Positions 18,736 to 25,116 of a stretch of DNA of 25,116 bases are shown here, one piece after another. This DNA comes from Lysobacterales bacterium (lineage in GTDB: Bacteria; Pseudomonadota; Gammaproteobacteria; Xanthomonadales; Ahniellaceae): contig JADJCM010000009.1 in NCBI GenBank assembly GCA_016703225.1, forward strand, positions 1 to 25,116, in the 5' to 3' direction. A program made the position numbers and the translations under genes. The notes under the pieces are model-generated. The model was given only the letters and a program-made list of their open reading frames with translations, was not told the DNA's origin and ran no database searches. Within the stretch, counting starts at the first letter, position 1. Each line of letters begins with the position of its first letter.

Positions 18736-21126
18736 GTGAGAATTGTTCGCGGTAGACTGCCTTGGCTCGAGGCGAGCTTCGAATGTCGAAGCGGAGATCG
18801 TGCATTTTGCACAATTCGGTCAGCTAAGCGAGTGGTTCCAGCGCTTGCGGCGATTGCGTTGCTGTCGCCGGTTGCGGTGCAAGCGTCGTTCGTTCACGAC
18901 CCCGAGCGCGGTGCCGAGGTCATCGCCTATGACGGCGCGAACCGGATCGACTGGAGCGCACCGGGCACGGCGCTGACCAACGCGGCGACCTGCAATCAGG
19001 CCAATGTGTCCGCTGCCGACAAGATCGTGCGCGGCTATGACGACCGCGATCGGCTGACCGCGATCAACTATCCCGACACCACGCTCGACGAGGCGAGAAC
19101 CTACTTCGAGGATGGTGCGTTGCAGTCGATCACGCGCGGCAGCGGCGCCGAGGAAGTGACCTGGAGCTACACCTACAACAAGCGCCGACTGCTTACGCGC
19201 GAGCAGCTGAAGATCGACACCGCGTTGCCGCAGAACACCTACACCGAGTGGAGCTACAACCCGCTCGGTCACGTCGAGCGCTTGAAGTACATCGACGGCT
19301 ACACCATCGAGTACCAGCCCAACGCGCTCGGCCAGCCCACGGTGGTGCGCACGTCCGACCTGTCGCAGACCTATGCGCACTCGATCAGCTACTGGCCGAA
19401 CGGCGCGCTCCAGCAGTTCAGCTACGGCAACGGCGTCGTCCACACCTTGACCCAGAACACGCGCCAGTTGCCGCTGCGCAGCCTGGACCAGTCCGGCGCG
19501 ACGAAGATCATCGACTACACCTTCGGCTACGACCGCAACGCCAACCCGACCGCGATCACCGATGGCGTGTCCGGCGCCATCGACAGCAAGACGATGACTT
19601 ATGACGACCTCGATCGATTGGAGACGGTCACTGCCGCCGGCACCTTCGGCACGGCGTCGATGCAGTTCGATGCACTCGACAACCTGACCAAGTACCAGGT
19701 CGGCAGCCGCGACCATCGCCACGTGACCGACCCGGCGACGCAGCGCCTGACGCGCATCAACAACGCCGTCGGCACGCAGTTGTTCGGCTTCGTGCACAAC
19801 CCGCGCGGCGACATCGTCCAGAAGAACCAGACCGGCAACAACCTCGCCTTCACCTTCGACCGCGCCCACCGCCTGACCGAGGTCAAGCGCAACAGCGTGC
19901 TCGAATCGACCTACCGCTACGACGGCCACGGCCGTCGCATCAAGACGATCAAGCCGGGCGGAGACTTCCGCTACCAGATCTACAGCCAGTCCGGGCAATA
20001 CCTGTGGGACGCCAACTTCGACAAGAACGAACCCGCGCAGACGCTCACGACGACGGCCTACGACTACATCCACCTGCAAGGCAGCCTGATCGCCAAGCGC
20101 GAGAGCATCAGCACCGCCTCGTTCGCCGTGCCCCTGTTCGCCGACAGCTTCGAGACCCAGACCCGCGCACCCGACGCACCGCAGTCGCCGGACACACCGC
20201 AGTCGCCGGACTTCGTCACCACCGACCCCTTCGCACCCAACGCCACCGCCGCACTCACCTTCCGCTACGTCCACACCGACGCCCTCGGCAGTCCAGTCGT
20301 CGAGACCAATGCCAGCGGCGCCGAAATCCCCGGCTCCCGCACCCGCTACGAACCCTACGGCCTCCCCCTCACCACCCCACCCGAAGGCACCCCCAGCTAC
20401 ACCGGCCACCAATACGACACCAGCACCGGCCTGATCTACGCCCAACAACGCTACCTCGATCCACTCGGGTTTTTCGTCTCGACTGATGAGATAGCGGTGA
20501 ACCCGACCTCGGCGGGGAACTGGAATCGGTACGCTTACGGCGGGCTCAGCCCGTACAGGTTTACGGATCCGGATGGGCGAGAAGTCGACTGCGTGACATG
20601 CGATGCGCAGTGGGGCGATCCGAATCACATAGATTCTGCCCAGCTCGGTCCGGGCGCCATGGCACTTGGCATGACAATCATTGCCTTCACGCCGCTTCTT
20701 GGCGATGCCGTCGCGATTGGTGAAGCGGTCGCCGCGCCCACGGCAGCAAACATCATCGGTGCGGGAGTTGGGCTGGTTCCGGGCGCAGGTGATATTGCGG
20801 GGAAGATCATCAAGAATGCTGATACTGCGCGTGACGCCTCGGTCATCTATCGCCGTGGTGATAGCGCAGAGACGGCGACGAGACCTGAGCGCAAGGCATC
20901 GGAGGCAGAAGCATCCAATATCGGCATTCACGGGGTTTCCGGAAGTACCACCAAGCCGAGTGGTCCGTGCTCTTCCGCCACATGCGGTGCTCTTGAATCC
21001 GCTGGCTTCAATGTTCACCCGACTCCGACGCGCGCGGATCCAAACCACGTGACGATTGAGCTGCCGAAGCCGGTAACGAAACCAGTTGCAGAAAAGTTCA
21101 ACGAAGTACTCGGGAGGGACAAGTGA
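18736..21126 (+). CDS. Shortened RHS protein with a different, unrecognised C-terminal tip
   Basis: The frame is intact over 796 codons. GTG 18736 or GTG 18832 may be the start; neither has a good ribosome-binding site. The residues KRVVPALAAIALLSPVAVQA then SF form a signal-peptide-like segment resembling that of the full-length RHS protein. At 18901 the sequence jumps straight into the core ('ERGAEVIAYDGANRID'), so about 960 N-terminal residues are missing. YD repeats and the RHS-associated core follow, nearly identical to the first copy, to 'PYRFTDPDG' (20579). The tip then has a hydrophobic pre-toxin-like segment ('TPLLGDAVAIGEAVAAP', 'IIGAGVGLVPGAGDIAGK') and a final domain with GIHGVSG, 'PTPTRADPNHVTIELPKPVT' and 'AEKFNEVLGRDK'. 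I cannot name the activity. Its stop overlaps the next gene by 4 bases. Confidence 0.85.
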   Translation: MRIVRGRLPWLEASFECRSGDRAFCTIRSAKRVVPALAAIALLSPVAVQASFVHDPERGAEVIAYDGANRIDWSAPGTALTNAATCNQANVSAADKIVRGYDDRDRLTAINYPDTTLDEARTYFEDGALQSITRGSGAEEVTWSYTYNKRRLLTREQLKIDTALPQNTYTEWSYNPLGHVERLKYIDGYTIEYQPNALGQPTVVRTSDLSQTYAHSISYWPNGALQQFSYGNGVVHTLTQNTRQLPLRSLDQSGATKIIDYTFGYDRNANPTAITDGVSGAIDSKTMTYDDLDRLETVTAAGTFGTASMQFDALDNLTKYQVGSRDHRHVTDPATQRLTRINNAVGTQLFGFVHNPRGDIVQKNQTGNNLAFTFDRAHRLTEVKRNSVLESTYRYDGHGRRIKTIKPGGDFRYQIYSQSGQYLWDANFDKNEPAQTLTTTAYDYIHLQGSLIAKRESISTASFAVPLFADSFETQTRAPDAPQSPDTPQSPDFVTTDPFAPNATAALTFRYVHTDALGSPVVETNASGAEIPGSRTRYEPYGLPLTTPPEGTPSYTGHQYDTSTGLIYAQQRYLDPLGFFVSTDEIAVNPTSAGNWNRYAYGGLSPYRFTDPDGREVDCVTCDAQWGDPNHIDSAQLGPGAMALGMTIIAFTPLLGDAVAIGEAVAAPTAANIIGAGVGLVPGAGDIAGKIIKNADTARDASVIYRRGDSAETATRPERKASEAEASNIGIHGVSGSTTKPSGPCSSATCGALESAGFNVHPTPTRADPNHVTIELPKPVTKPVAEKFNEVLGRDK
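18901..20579 (+). repeat. RHS direct repeat A, copy 2
   Basis: This is the second copy of the core repeat described at 15459-17138. It is free of frame changes and therefore shows the indels in copy 1 directly: one extra base at about 15710, 16227 and 16293, and two missing at about 16463. Confidence 0.9.
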
Positions 21127-21476
21127 GCACTATCGCTATCGGCGACCGGATCATCGCGACGGATTACTTCGATGGGCCATCAGAAGGTTTCGCCAGGATT
21201 GCAGGTACCTGCTTTTACTTCCGCAGGCAATCGGACGATGGCTCCGAGGATGTCAGCAACTACACATACTCGGGGATGGAGGATGATCTCTTCGCTGAAG
21301 TCGAGCGCGCGGTGGGCGCGATCAGCTCCGCTTCCAGTGTTTTCGTGTACTCCGGCTCGGACGATGCTGCCAATCGGATCGTCGATGAAGCGCTTGTCAG
21401 TCTTCGCGCAAGAGCCGAACATGAGGATCGAAGCGCCAGCGGACATGACTTCTTTGAGGCTATGCAGTCCAAGTGA
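21123..21476 (+). CDS. Putative immunity protein for the second RHS tip
   Basis: GTG 21123 overlaps the stop of the RHS gene by 4 bases (GTGA) and has GGGAGGGA just upstream, so it is translationally coupled. The product is 117 residues, small and acidic (MSTIAIGDRIIATDYFDGPS ... 'DDLFAEVERAVGAI' ... 'GHDFFEAMQSK'), with no signal peptide or membrane helix, as expected of a cytoplasmic immunity protein. I recognise no family. The position directly after a toxin tip is the main evidence. Confidence 0.75.
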   Translation: MSTIAIGDRIIATDYFDGPSEGFARIAGTCFYFRRQSDDGSEDVSNYTYSGMEDDLFAEVERAVGAISSASSVFVYSGSDDAANRIVDEALVSLRARAEHEDRSASGHDFFEAMQSK

Positions 21477-21582
21477 AGCGCACGAACCGCCAGCCCTCCC
21501 GCTAGCAGTTTCTTTTTCGGGAAGGTGGGGCGACCAAGATCTTGCCTTGCCCCGGCGCGCGGCTGCACGCGACACTGACTGC

Positions 21583-21972
21583 ATGCTCGTTCGCCTGCTC
21601 TCGCTGATCGCTGCCGTCGTGCTTGCCTGCGCGAGCGCGCCGACGCGCGGAAACGCCAGTTGGACGCAGTCCGAAGCGGCGCATCGGTACTTCGCCGCGA
21701 GCATCACCAACTCCCGCGGCCTCCAGACCGAAATCGACTTCATGGTCTATGACGAGGCCAGCGAGGAGCTGCCGCTGGCCATTCGCGCGCCCGAGGGCAT
21801 GATGATCACGTTCGACCGCGACGCCGACGGCAAGCCGCAGTCGATCACGCGCAGCGGCACTTCGCCTGCGGTCAGCGCGACGCGGCGCTTACGTCTACGA
21901 TGCCAACCAGCGCCTATGCATGTGCTCGCTGAAATTGACCAAGAAGACGAGAGCTGGCGCGGTTGGAATTGA
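21583..21972 (+). pseudogene. RHS gene fragment with its own signal peptide
   Basis: ATG 21583 opens MLVRLLSLIAAVVLACAS, a signal-peptide-like N-terminus, and at 21701 the frame enters RHS sequence ('ITNSRGLQTEIDFMVYDEAS' to 'SPAVSATRR') equal to 15229-15447 of the full-length gene. One extra T near 21893, compared with the first copy, shifts the frame. Without it the reading continues through 'YVYDANQRLC' into unrelated sequence and stops at 22027. No toxin tip or immunity gene follows. It is a remnant, not a working RHS protein. Confidence 0.7.
21701..21920 (+). repeat. RHS direct repeat B, copy 2
   Basis: This is the second copy of the segment at 15229-15447, near-identical with one extra T. 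Homology starts at GCATCACCAAC and ends at TGCA, where the copy breaks into unrelated DNA. Bases 21973-22249 after it hold no gene I can support. Confidence 0.85.
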
Positions 21973-22249
21973 CCTGCGTTTCCGGGGTCACTTCGGCAGT
22001 GAGCGGGCTCTGGTTGGCCGTGCGTAGATCGAAGAACATGCACCGCGCATGCGCCCGGCAGCCGAGTTCGCGCATCGGCGTCGACTCGGGCCGGTGTGGG
22101 TAGCCGGCATGGACACCACCCCCGCGGGCGCCAAGGTTGACGATTGCGGGGGTGATTGCCGGGGCCGAAACCGGATTACACTCGGCGCCAGGGCGTCGCA
22201 GGACGGTTACGCGACGCCCGGCCATTGCCCCAACCACCGGAGGTTCCAC

Positions 22250-23037
22250 ATGCACAAGAAATCGCTGTTTGCCCTGGCCCTGCTCGCCGCCCTGCCGTTG
22301 TCGGTCATGGCGCAGGACGAGGAAGGCGAGAGAGCTCGGGCCCGCTGACCTTCAGCGCATCGGCGACGCTGACCAGCGACTACGTCTGGCGCGGCGTTTC
22401 GCAGTCGCAGGAAGACTTCGCGCTGCAGGGCGAGCTCGCCTTCGAACACGAGTCCGGCCTCTACGGCGGCGTCTGGGGTTCGAGCGTCGACTTCACCCCT
22501 GACGACACCGGCTGGATGGACGAGGACGACGCCAAGCTCGAACTCGACACCTACATCGGCTACGCCTGGGACTTCAACGACAGCCTGGCCGGCGACATCC
22601 AGCTGATCCGCTACATCTATCCCGGCACCGCCGAGGGCGTCGACTACGACTACAACGAACTGGTCGGTTCGATCACCTTCAACGAGATGATCACGGCGAC
22701 GGTGGGCTACACCAATGACGTGTTCAACCTCGACGATGACGGCGTCTACTTCGGCCTCTCCGGCAGCTACGGCCTGCCCTGGTGGGACCTGACCCTCGAT
22801 GGCGAAGTCGGTCACTTCAGCGTCGGCAGCGGCTGGCCGGAGTTCAACGACGAAGGTGAATGGACCGGCGCCCACGACATCGACTACATGCACTACGGCG
22901 TGTCCCTGTCCAAGGAGTTCGGACCGGTGAGCACCACGCTCGGCTGGGCCGACAGCGACAGCGAAGCCGAGGCCTTCTGGGCGGAAACCGCCGACCAGCG
23001 CGTGTACTTCTCGATCACCATCGCGACCGATCTCTGA
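22250..23037 (+). CDS. TorF-family putative outer-membrane porin (one frameshift)
   Basis: ATG 22250 follows CCGGAGG and begins a clear signal peptide, MHKKSLFALALLAALPLSVM then AQ. After a frame change near 22335 (two extra bases at GAGAGAGC) the mature protein reads 'SGPLTFSASATLTSDYVWRG' followed by VSQS, the hallmark of the TorF/Gcw_chp family. A series of beta strands follows ('ESGLYGGVWGSSVDF', 'KLELDTYIGYAWDFNDSLAG', 'ITATVGYTNDVFNLDDDGVY', 'VYFSITIATDL'). Such proteins are about 220-260 residues and are predicted outer-membrane barrels of unsettled function. The gene has its own strong terminator and is likely monocistronic. Confidence 0.85.
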
Positions 23038-23058
23038 TCGTTCCAGCTCCACCCGAAA

Positions 23059-23089
23059 AACGCCGCGGCCTGGCCGCGGCGTTTTTTTT
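23059..23089 (+). terminator. Intrinsic terminator of the TorF-like gene
   Basis: AACGCCGCGGC-CTG-GCCGCGGCGTT is a perfect 11-bp stem with a 3-base loop running into eight T. It lies 22 bases after the stop at 23037. Confidence 0.93.
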
Positions 23090-23130
23090 GCGCTTGCGAC
23101 CGTTTCCGGCCCCGGCGCATCCTAGGTTCC

Positions 23131-23680
23131 GTGAGCAGCCATTTCGCCATCGACGTACCCGCCAGCCTGATCGAACGAGGTGCCGGCGGCGATATGCGTG
23201 CGTTCGAGCAGATCTACCGTCTGTTCGAGCGGCCGGTGTACGCTGGCGCTGCGCCTGCTCGGCGACGCCGAAGAGGCCGAGGACATCCTGCACGACGCCA
23301 TGCTGCAACTGTTCCGCAAGCTCGGGCAGTTCCGCGGCGACGCCCCGTTCTGGGGTTGGCTGCGCCAGATCGCGGTGAACGAGGCGCTGATGCGCCTGCG
23401 CCGGCGCGGCGTGGTCGAGACCGTCGACGAGATGCCCGAGCCCGCCGATGACGCGGCCGTCTCGCCAGAACATCAGCGCGACCTCGAGCGCGCGCTCGCA
23501 AGGCTGCCGGAGATCACCCGCAGCGTGGTCTGGCTGTATCACGTCGAAGGCTATTCACACGAGGAGATCGCAACCAGCTTCGGCAAGTCGGTGAGCTTCT
23601 CGAAATCGCAACTCGCGCGCGGCACGCGCAAGCTGCGCGACTACTACGACGCGCCGCAGGCGCAGGTGGCTTATGCCTGA
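23131..23680 (+). CDS. ECF-type RNA polymerase sigma factor (one frameshift)
   Basis: The protein has sigma region 2 ('FEQIYRLFERPVY', then 'LALRLLGDAEEAEDILHDAM', 'LQLFRKLGQFRGDAPFWGWL', 'RQIAVNEALMRLRRR') and region 4 with its helix-turn-helix ('LERALARLPEITRSVVWLYH', 'EGYSHEEIATSFGKSVSFSK', 'SQLARGTRKLRDYY'). At about 183 residues and with no region 1 or 3, it is an extracytoplasmic-function sigma factor. A single extra base near 23240 (at TACGCTGG) breaks the frame between the first 35 residues and the rest. GTG 23131 is the likely start; ATG 23193 would remove residues before region 2. The downstream membrane-protein gene overlaps its end by 8 bases, the usual sigma/anti-sigma arrangement. 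Confidence 0.88.
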
Positions 23681-24245
23681 TGATCGTTTCCTCCCGGGAC
23701 CAGATCGCGACGACGACGCGCTCGCAGCGGCGCTGCGCGCCCTGCCGCTGCGGTCGCCGCGTGCAGGCGGCTTCGCCGCGCTGAGCCGCGAGTTGGCACC
23801 GGCGACACCGCGGCCGGATCGGGCGTTCGGGACGCGCCGCGTCGCCACGGCGTGGCTGGCACTGGCCGCGACCCTGTTCGCCGCAATCGTCGGCGTGCGC
23901 GTGTTGCATCCGGAACCCGCTGTCGGCGTGCGCGAAGCCAGCGCCAGCACGCGCGAACTGATCGAACAATCGCAGCAGCTCGACGCGATCCTGGCCGCGC
24001 TCGATGCGCGCAGCGTGCCGATCGACGCTGCCAGCGCGATGGCCAGCGTCGAGCTCGAGAACCTGATCGGACTGACCGATCTGCAATTGAACGCCACCAG
24101 CCGCGACGACGAGGCCGAAGCCTTGTGGTCGCGCCGCGTGGAATTGATGACCCGACTCGCAGCGACGCGCTCCAGCGCGCGCTTCGACGCCCTTTCCGAC
24201 AACGGTGACGCGTACCTGCAGCGCGCGGACTACCGCATCGACTGA
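23673..24245 (+). CDS. Single-pass membrane protein, probable anti-sigma factor
   Basis: The gene starts at ATG 23673 inside the end of the sigma-factor gene, so the two are translationally coupled. The 190-residue product has a cytoplasmic N-terminal part of about 55 residues ('DDDALAAALRALPLRSPRAG'). One membrane helix follows (about 57-77, VATAWLALAATLFAAIVGVR), then a periplasmic helical C-terminal part ('ASTRELIEQSQQLDAILAAL', 'EALWSRRVELMTRLAATRSS'). This topology and location fit an anti-sigma factor that holds the ECF sigma at the membrane. No zinc-binding HxxxCxxC (ZAS) motif is visible, so the family is not confirmed by sequence and the role is inferred. Confidence 0.7.
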   Translation: MPDDRFLPGPDRDDDALAAALRALPLRSPRAGGFAALSRELAPATPRPDRAFGTRRVATAWLALAATLFAAIVGVRVLHPEPAVGVREASASTRELIEQSQQLDAILAALDARSVPIDAASAMASVELENLIGLTDLQLNATSRDDEAEALWSRRVELMTRLAATRSSARFDALSDNGDAYLQRADYRID

Positions 24246-24268
24246 CCGCAACCCGCAAGGAGATTCCG

Positions 24269-25116
24269 ATGAAGCTCAAACCCACACTGCTCGCCGCCGC
24301 ACTGATGCTCGCGTGCACCCCCGCCTTCTGCGCTGAACCCAACGAAACCGAGCGTGCCAATGCACGCAAGGAACTTGACGCCGCCCGCGGCGAACTTCGC
24401 GAACTGACGCGGCGCATCGCCGAACTGTCGATGCAGCTCGGCGACCACGGACCGCGCGCCTTCGCCTTCGAGTTCGCCGGCGAACCGCGCCGCGCCCTGA
24501 TCGGCGTGGTGCTGGAACCGGATGAAAACGGCGCACGCATCGCCGCGGTCACTCCAGGCAGTCCGGCCGCGAAGGCCGGCCTGAAGCCGGGTGATCTGAT
24601 TGTCGCAATCAACGGCAAGGCCACCGGCAAGAGCCGGGCCGCGGTGGACGCGGTGCGCGACAACATCGGCGCGCTCGAAGCCGGCACCGAAGTGACGGTG
24701 CGCTACCAGCGCGAGGGCAAAACGGTGGACGCGAAGATGGTCGCCGAGCGACGCGAGCCGGGCGATTGGCTGGGCATGCTCGACCTGCCGCCGGGCCATG
24801 CCCCGCACGCGCCCATGCATGGCGGTCCGGGACGCGTCCAGCGCGACATCCAGATCATCATGAAGGATGGCGAAAAGATCGTGCGCCAGATGCAGCACGG
24901 CGAACCCGGCCCCATGCCCGAACACCTGCGCTTCATCGCCGGCGGACTGGACCTGAACCTGACCAGCCTCAATGCCGAACTGGGCAAGTACTTCGGCGCC
25001 AGCGCTGGCGTGCTGGTGCTGGAGAACGAGGGCGACAAGCTGCCGCAGCTGAAGGCCGGTGACGTGATCCAGGTGATCGACGGCCAGCCGGCCGAAAGCG
25101 TGCCGGGCGCAATGCG
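24269..25116 (+). CDS. Secreted protein with two PDZ domains (partial, runs off the window)
   Basis: ATG 24269 follows a perfect AAGGAG (24258-24263) and starts a signal peptide (MKLKPTLLAAALMLACTPAF, cleavage near CA/EP). A short coiled coil follows (ERANARKELDAARGELRELT). The first PDZ domain spans about residues 75-150 ('LIGVVLEPDENGARIAAVTP', 'GSPAAKAGLKPGDLIVAING'). A Gly/Pro/His-rich linker leads to a second PDZ that is cut by the window end ('YFGASAGVLVLENEGDKL', 'LKAGDVIQVIDGQPAESVPG'). No trypsin-like protease domain precedes the PDZs, so this is not a DegP/DegQ protease as far as it is visible. It lies 23 bases after the anti-sigma gene, so it probably belongs to the same envelope-stress operon and may bind C-termini of misfolded periplasmic proteins. 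Confidence 0.85.
   Translation, partial: MKLKPTLLAAALMLACTPAFCAEPNETERANARKELDAARGELRELTRRIAELSMQLGDHGPRAFAFEFAGEPRRALIGVVLEPDENGARIAAVTPGSPAAKAGLKPGDLIVAINGKATGKSRAAVDAVRDNIGALEAGTEVTVRYQREGKTVDAKMVAERREPGDWLGMLDLPPGHAPHAPMHGGPGRVQRDIQIIMKDGEKIVRQMQHGEPGPMPEHLRFIAGGLDLNLTSLNAELGKYFGASAGVLVLENEGDKLPQLKAGDVIQVIDGQPAESVPGAM

Noticed and set aside
18820..21048. 742-codon open frame antisense to the second RHS gene, matched by a similar antisense frame over the first copy
   Set aside because: It mirrors the codon structure of the high-GC RHS gene on the other strand, shows no domain, and is Val/Gly/Ala-rich as such shadow frames are.
15229..21920. The RHS direct repeats as an insertion sequence or transposon
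   Set aside because: No transposase, terminal inverted repeats or target-site duplications are visible; the repeats are RHS coding sequence.
22156..22182. TTGCCG...TACACT as a promoter for the TorF-like gene
   Set aside because: Spacing is only 15 bases and both boxes match poorly.

Overview
The window is high-GC bacterial chromosome. It most resembles a gammaproteobacterium of the Lysobacterales (Xanthomonadales). Pointers are a lysine/alanine-rich histone H1-like protein, a TonB-domain lipoprotein, a TorF-type putative porin, Sec-exported RHS proteins carrying an 'FADSFE' motif, and an SPFH/NfeD pair next to gcvT-gcvH. This assignment is inference from gene content. Reading frames break by 1-2 bases in almost every long gene, including housekeeping genes such as gcvT and gcvH. 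The window is therefore best read as a draft or long-read assembly with residual indel errors, and gene coordinates below span the broken frames.

Layout. 1-48: N-terminus of a membrane protein on the minus strand. 131-1987: a class C beta-lactamase-like serine hydrolase, then a GPP34-family protein. 2038-3003 (minus): a TonB C-terminal-domain lipoprotein, convergent with GPP34 across a hairpin. 3349-3565 (minus): a histone H1-like protein. 4066-7031 (minus): an SPFH (stomatin-like) - NfeD - gcvT - gcvH run ending in a clear intrinsic terminator; a hairpin buries the gcvT ribosome-binding site. 7162-8432 (+): an outer-membrane beta-barrel. 8490-12341 (minus): a membrane Ser/Thr kinase with a TPR-like extracytoplasmic part, overlapping a secreted TPR-like protein.

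12566-21972 (+) is an accessory polymorphic-toxin island. A full-length Sec-exported RHS protein ends in a NucA/NucB-type DNase tip. It is followed 5 bases later by a gene resembling ComJ/Nin, the known inhibitor of Bacillus NucA. Next come an orphan lipoprotein, then a shortened RHS copy (own N-terminal signal-like segment, near-identical core, different unrecognised tip) with a 4-base-overlapping putative immunity gene. Last is a short RHS fragment whose homology ends almost exactly where that of the shortened copy begins. I consider this the most interesting part of the window.

22250-25116 (+): a TorF-like porin with a strong terminator, then an ECF sigma factor, an overlapping single-pass membrane protein (probable anti-sigma factor) and a secreted PDZ protein running off the end, probably an envelope-stress operon. 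I saw no tRNA, rRNA, CRISPR array, transposase or integrase.
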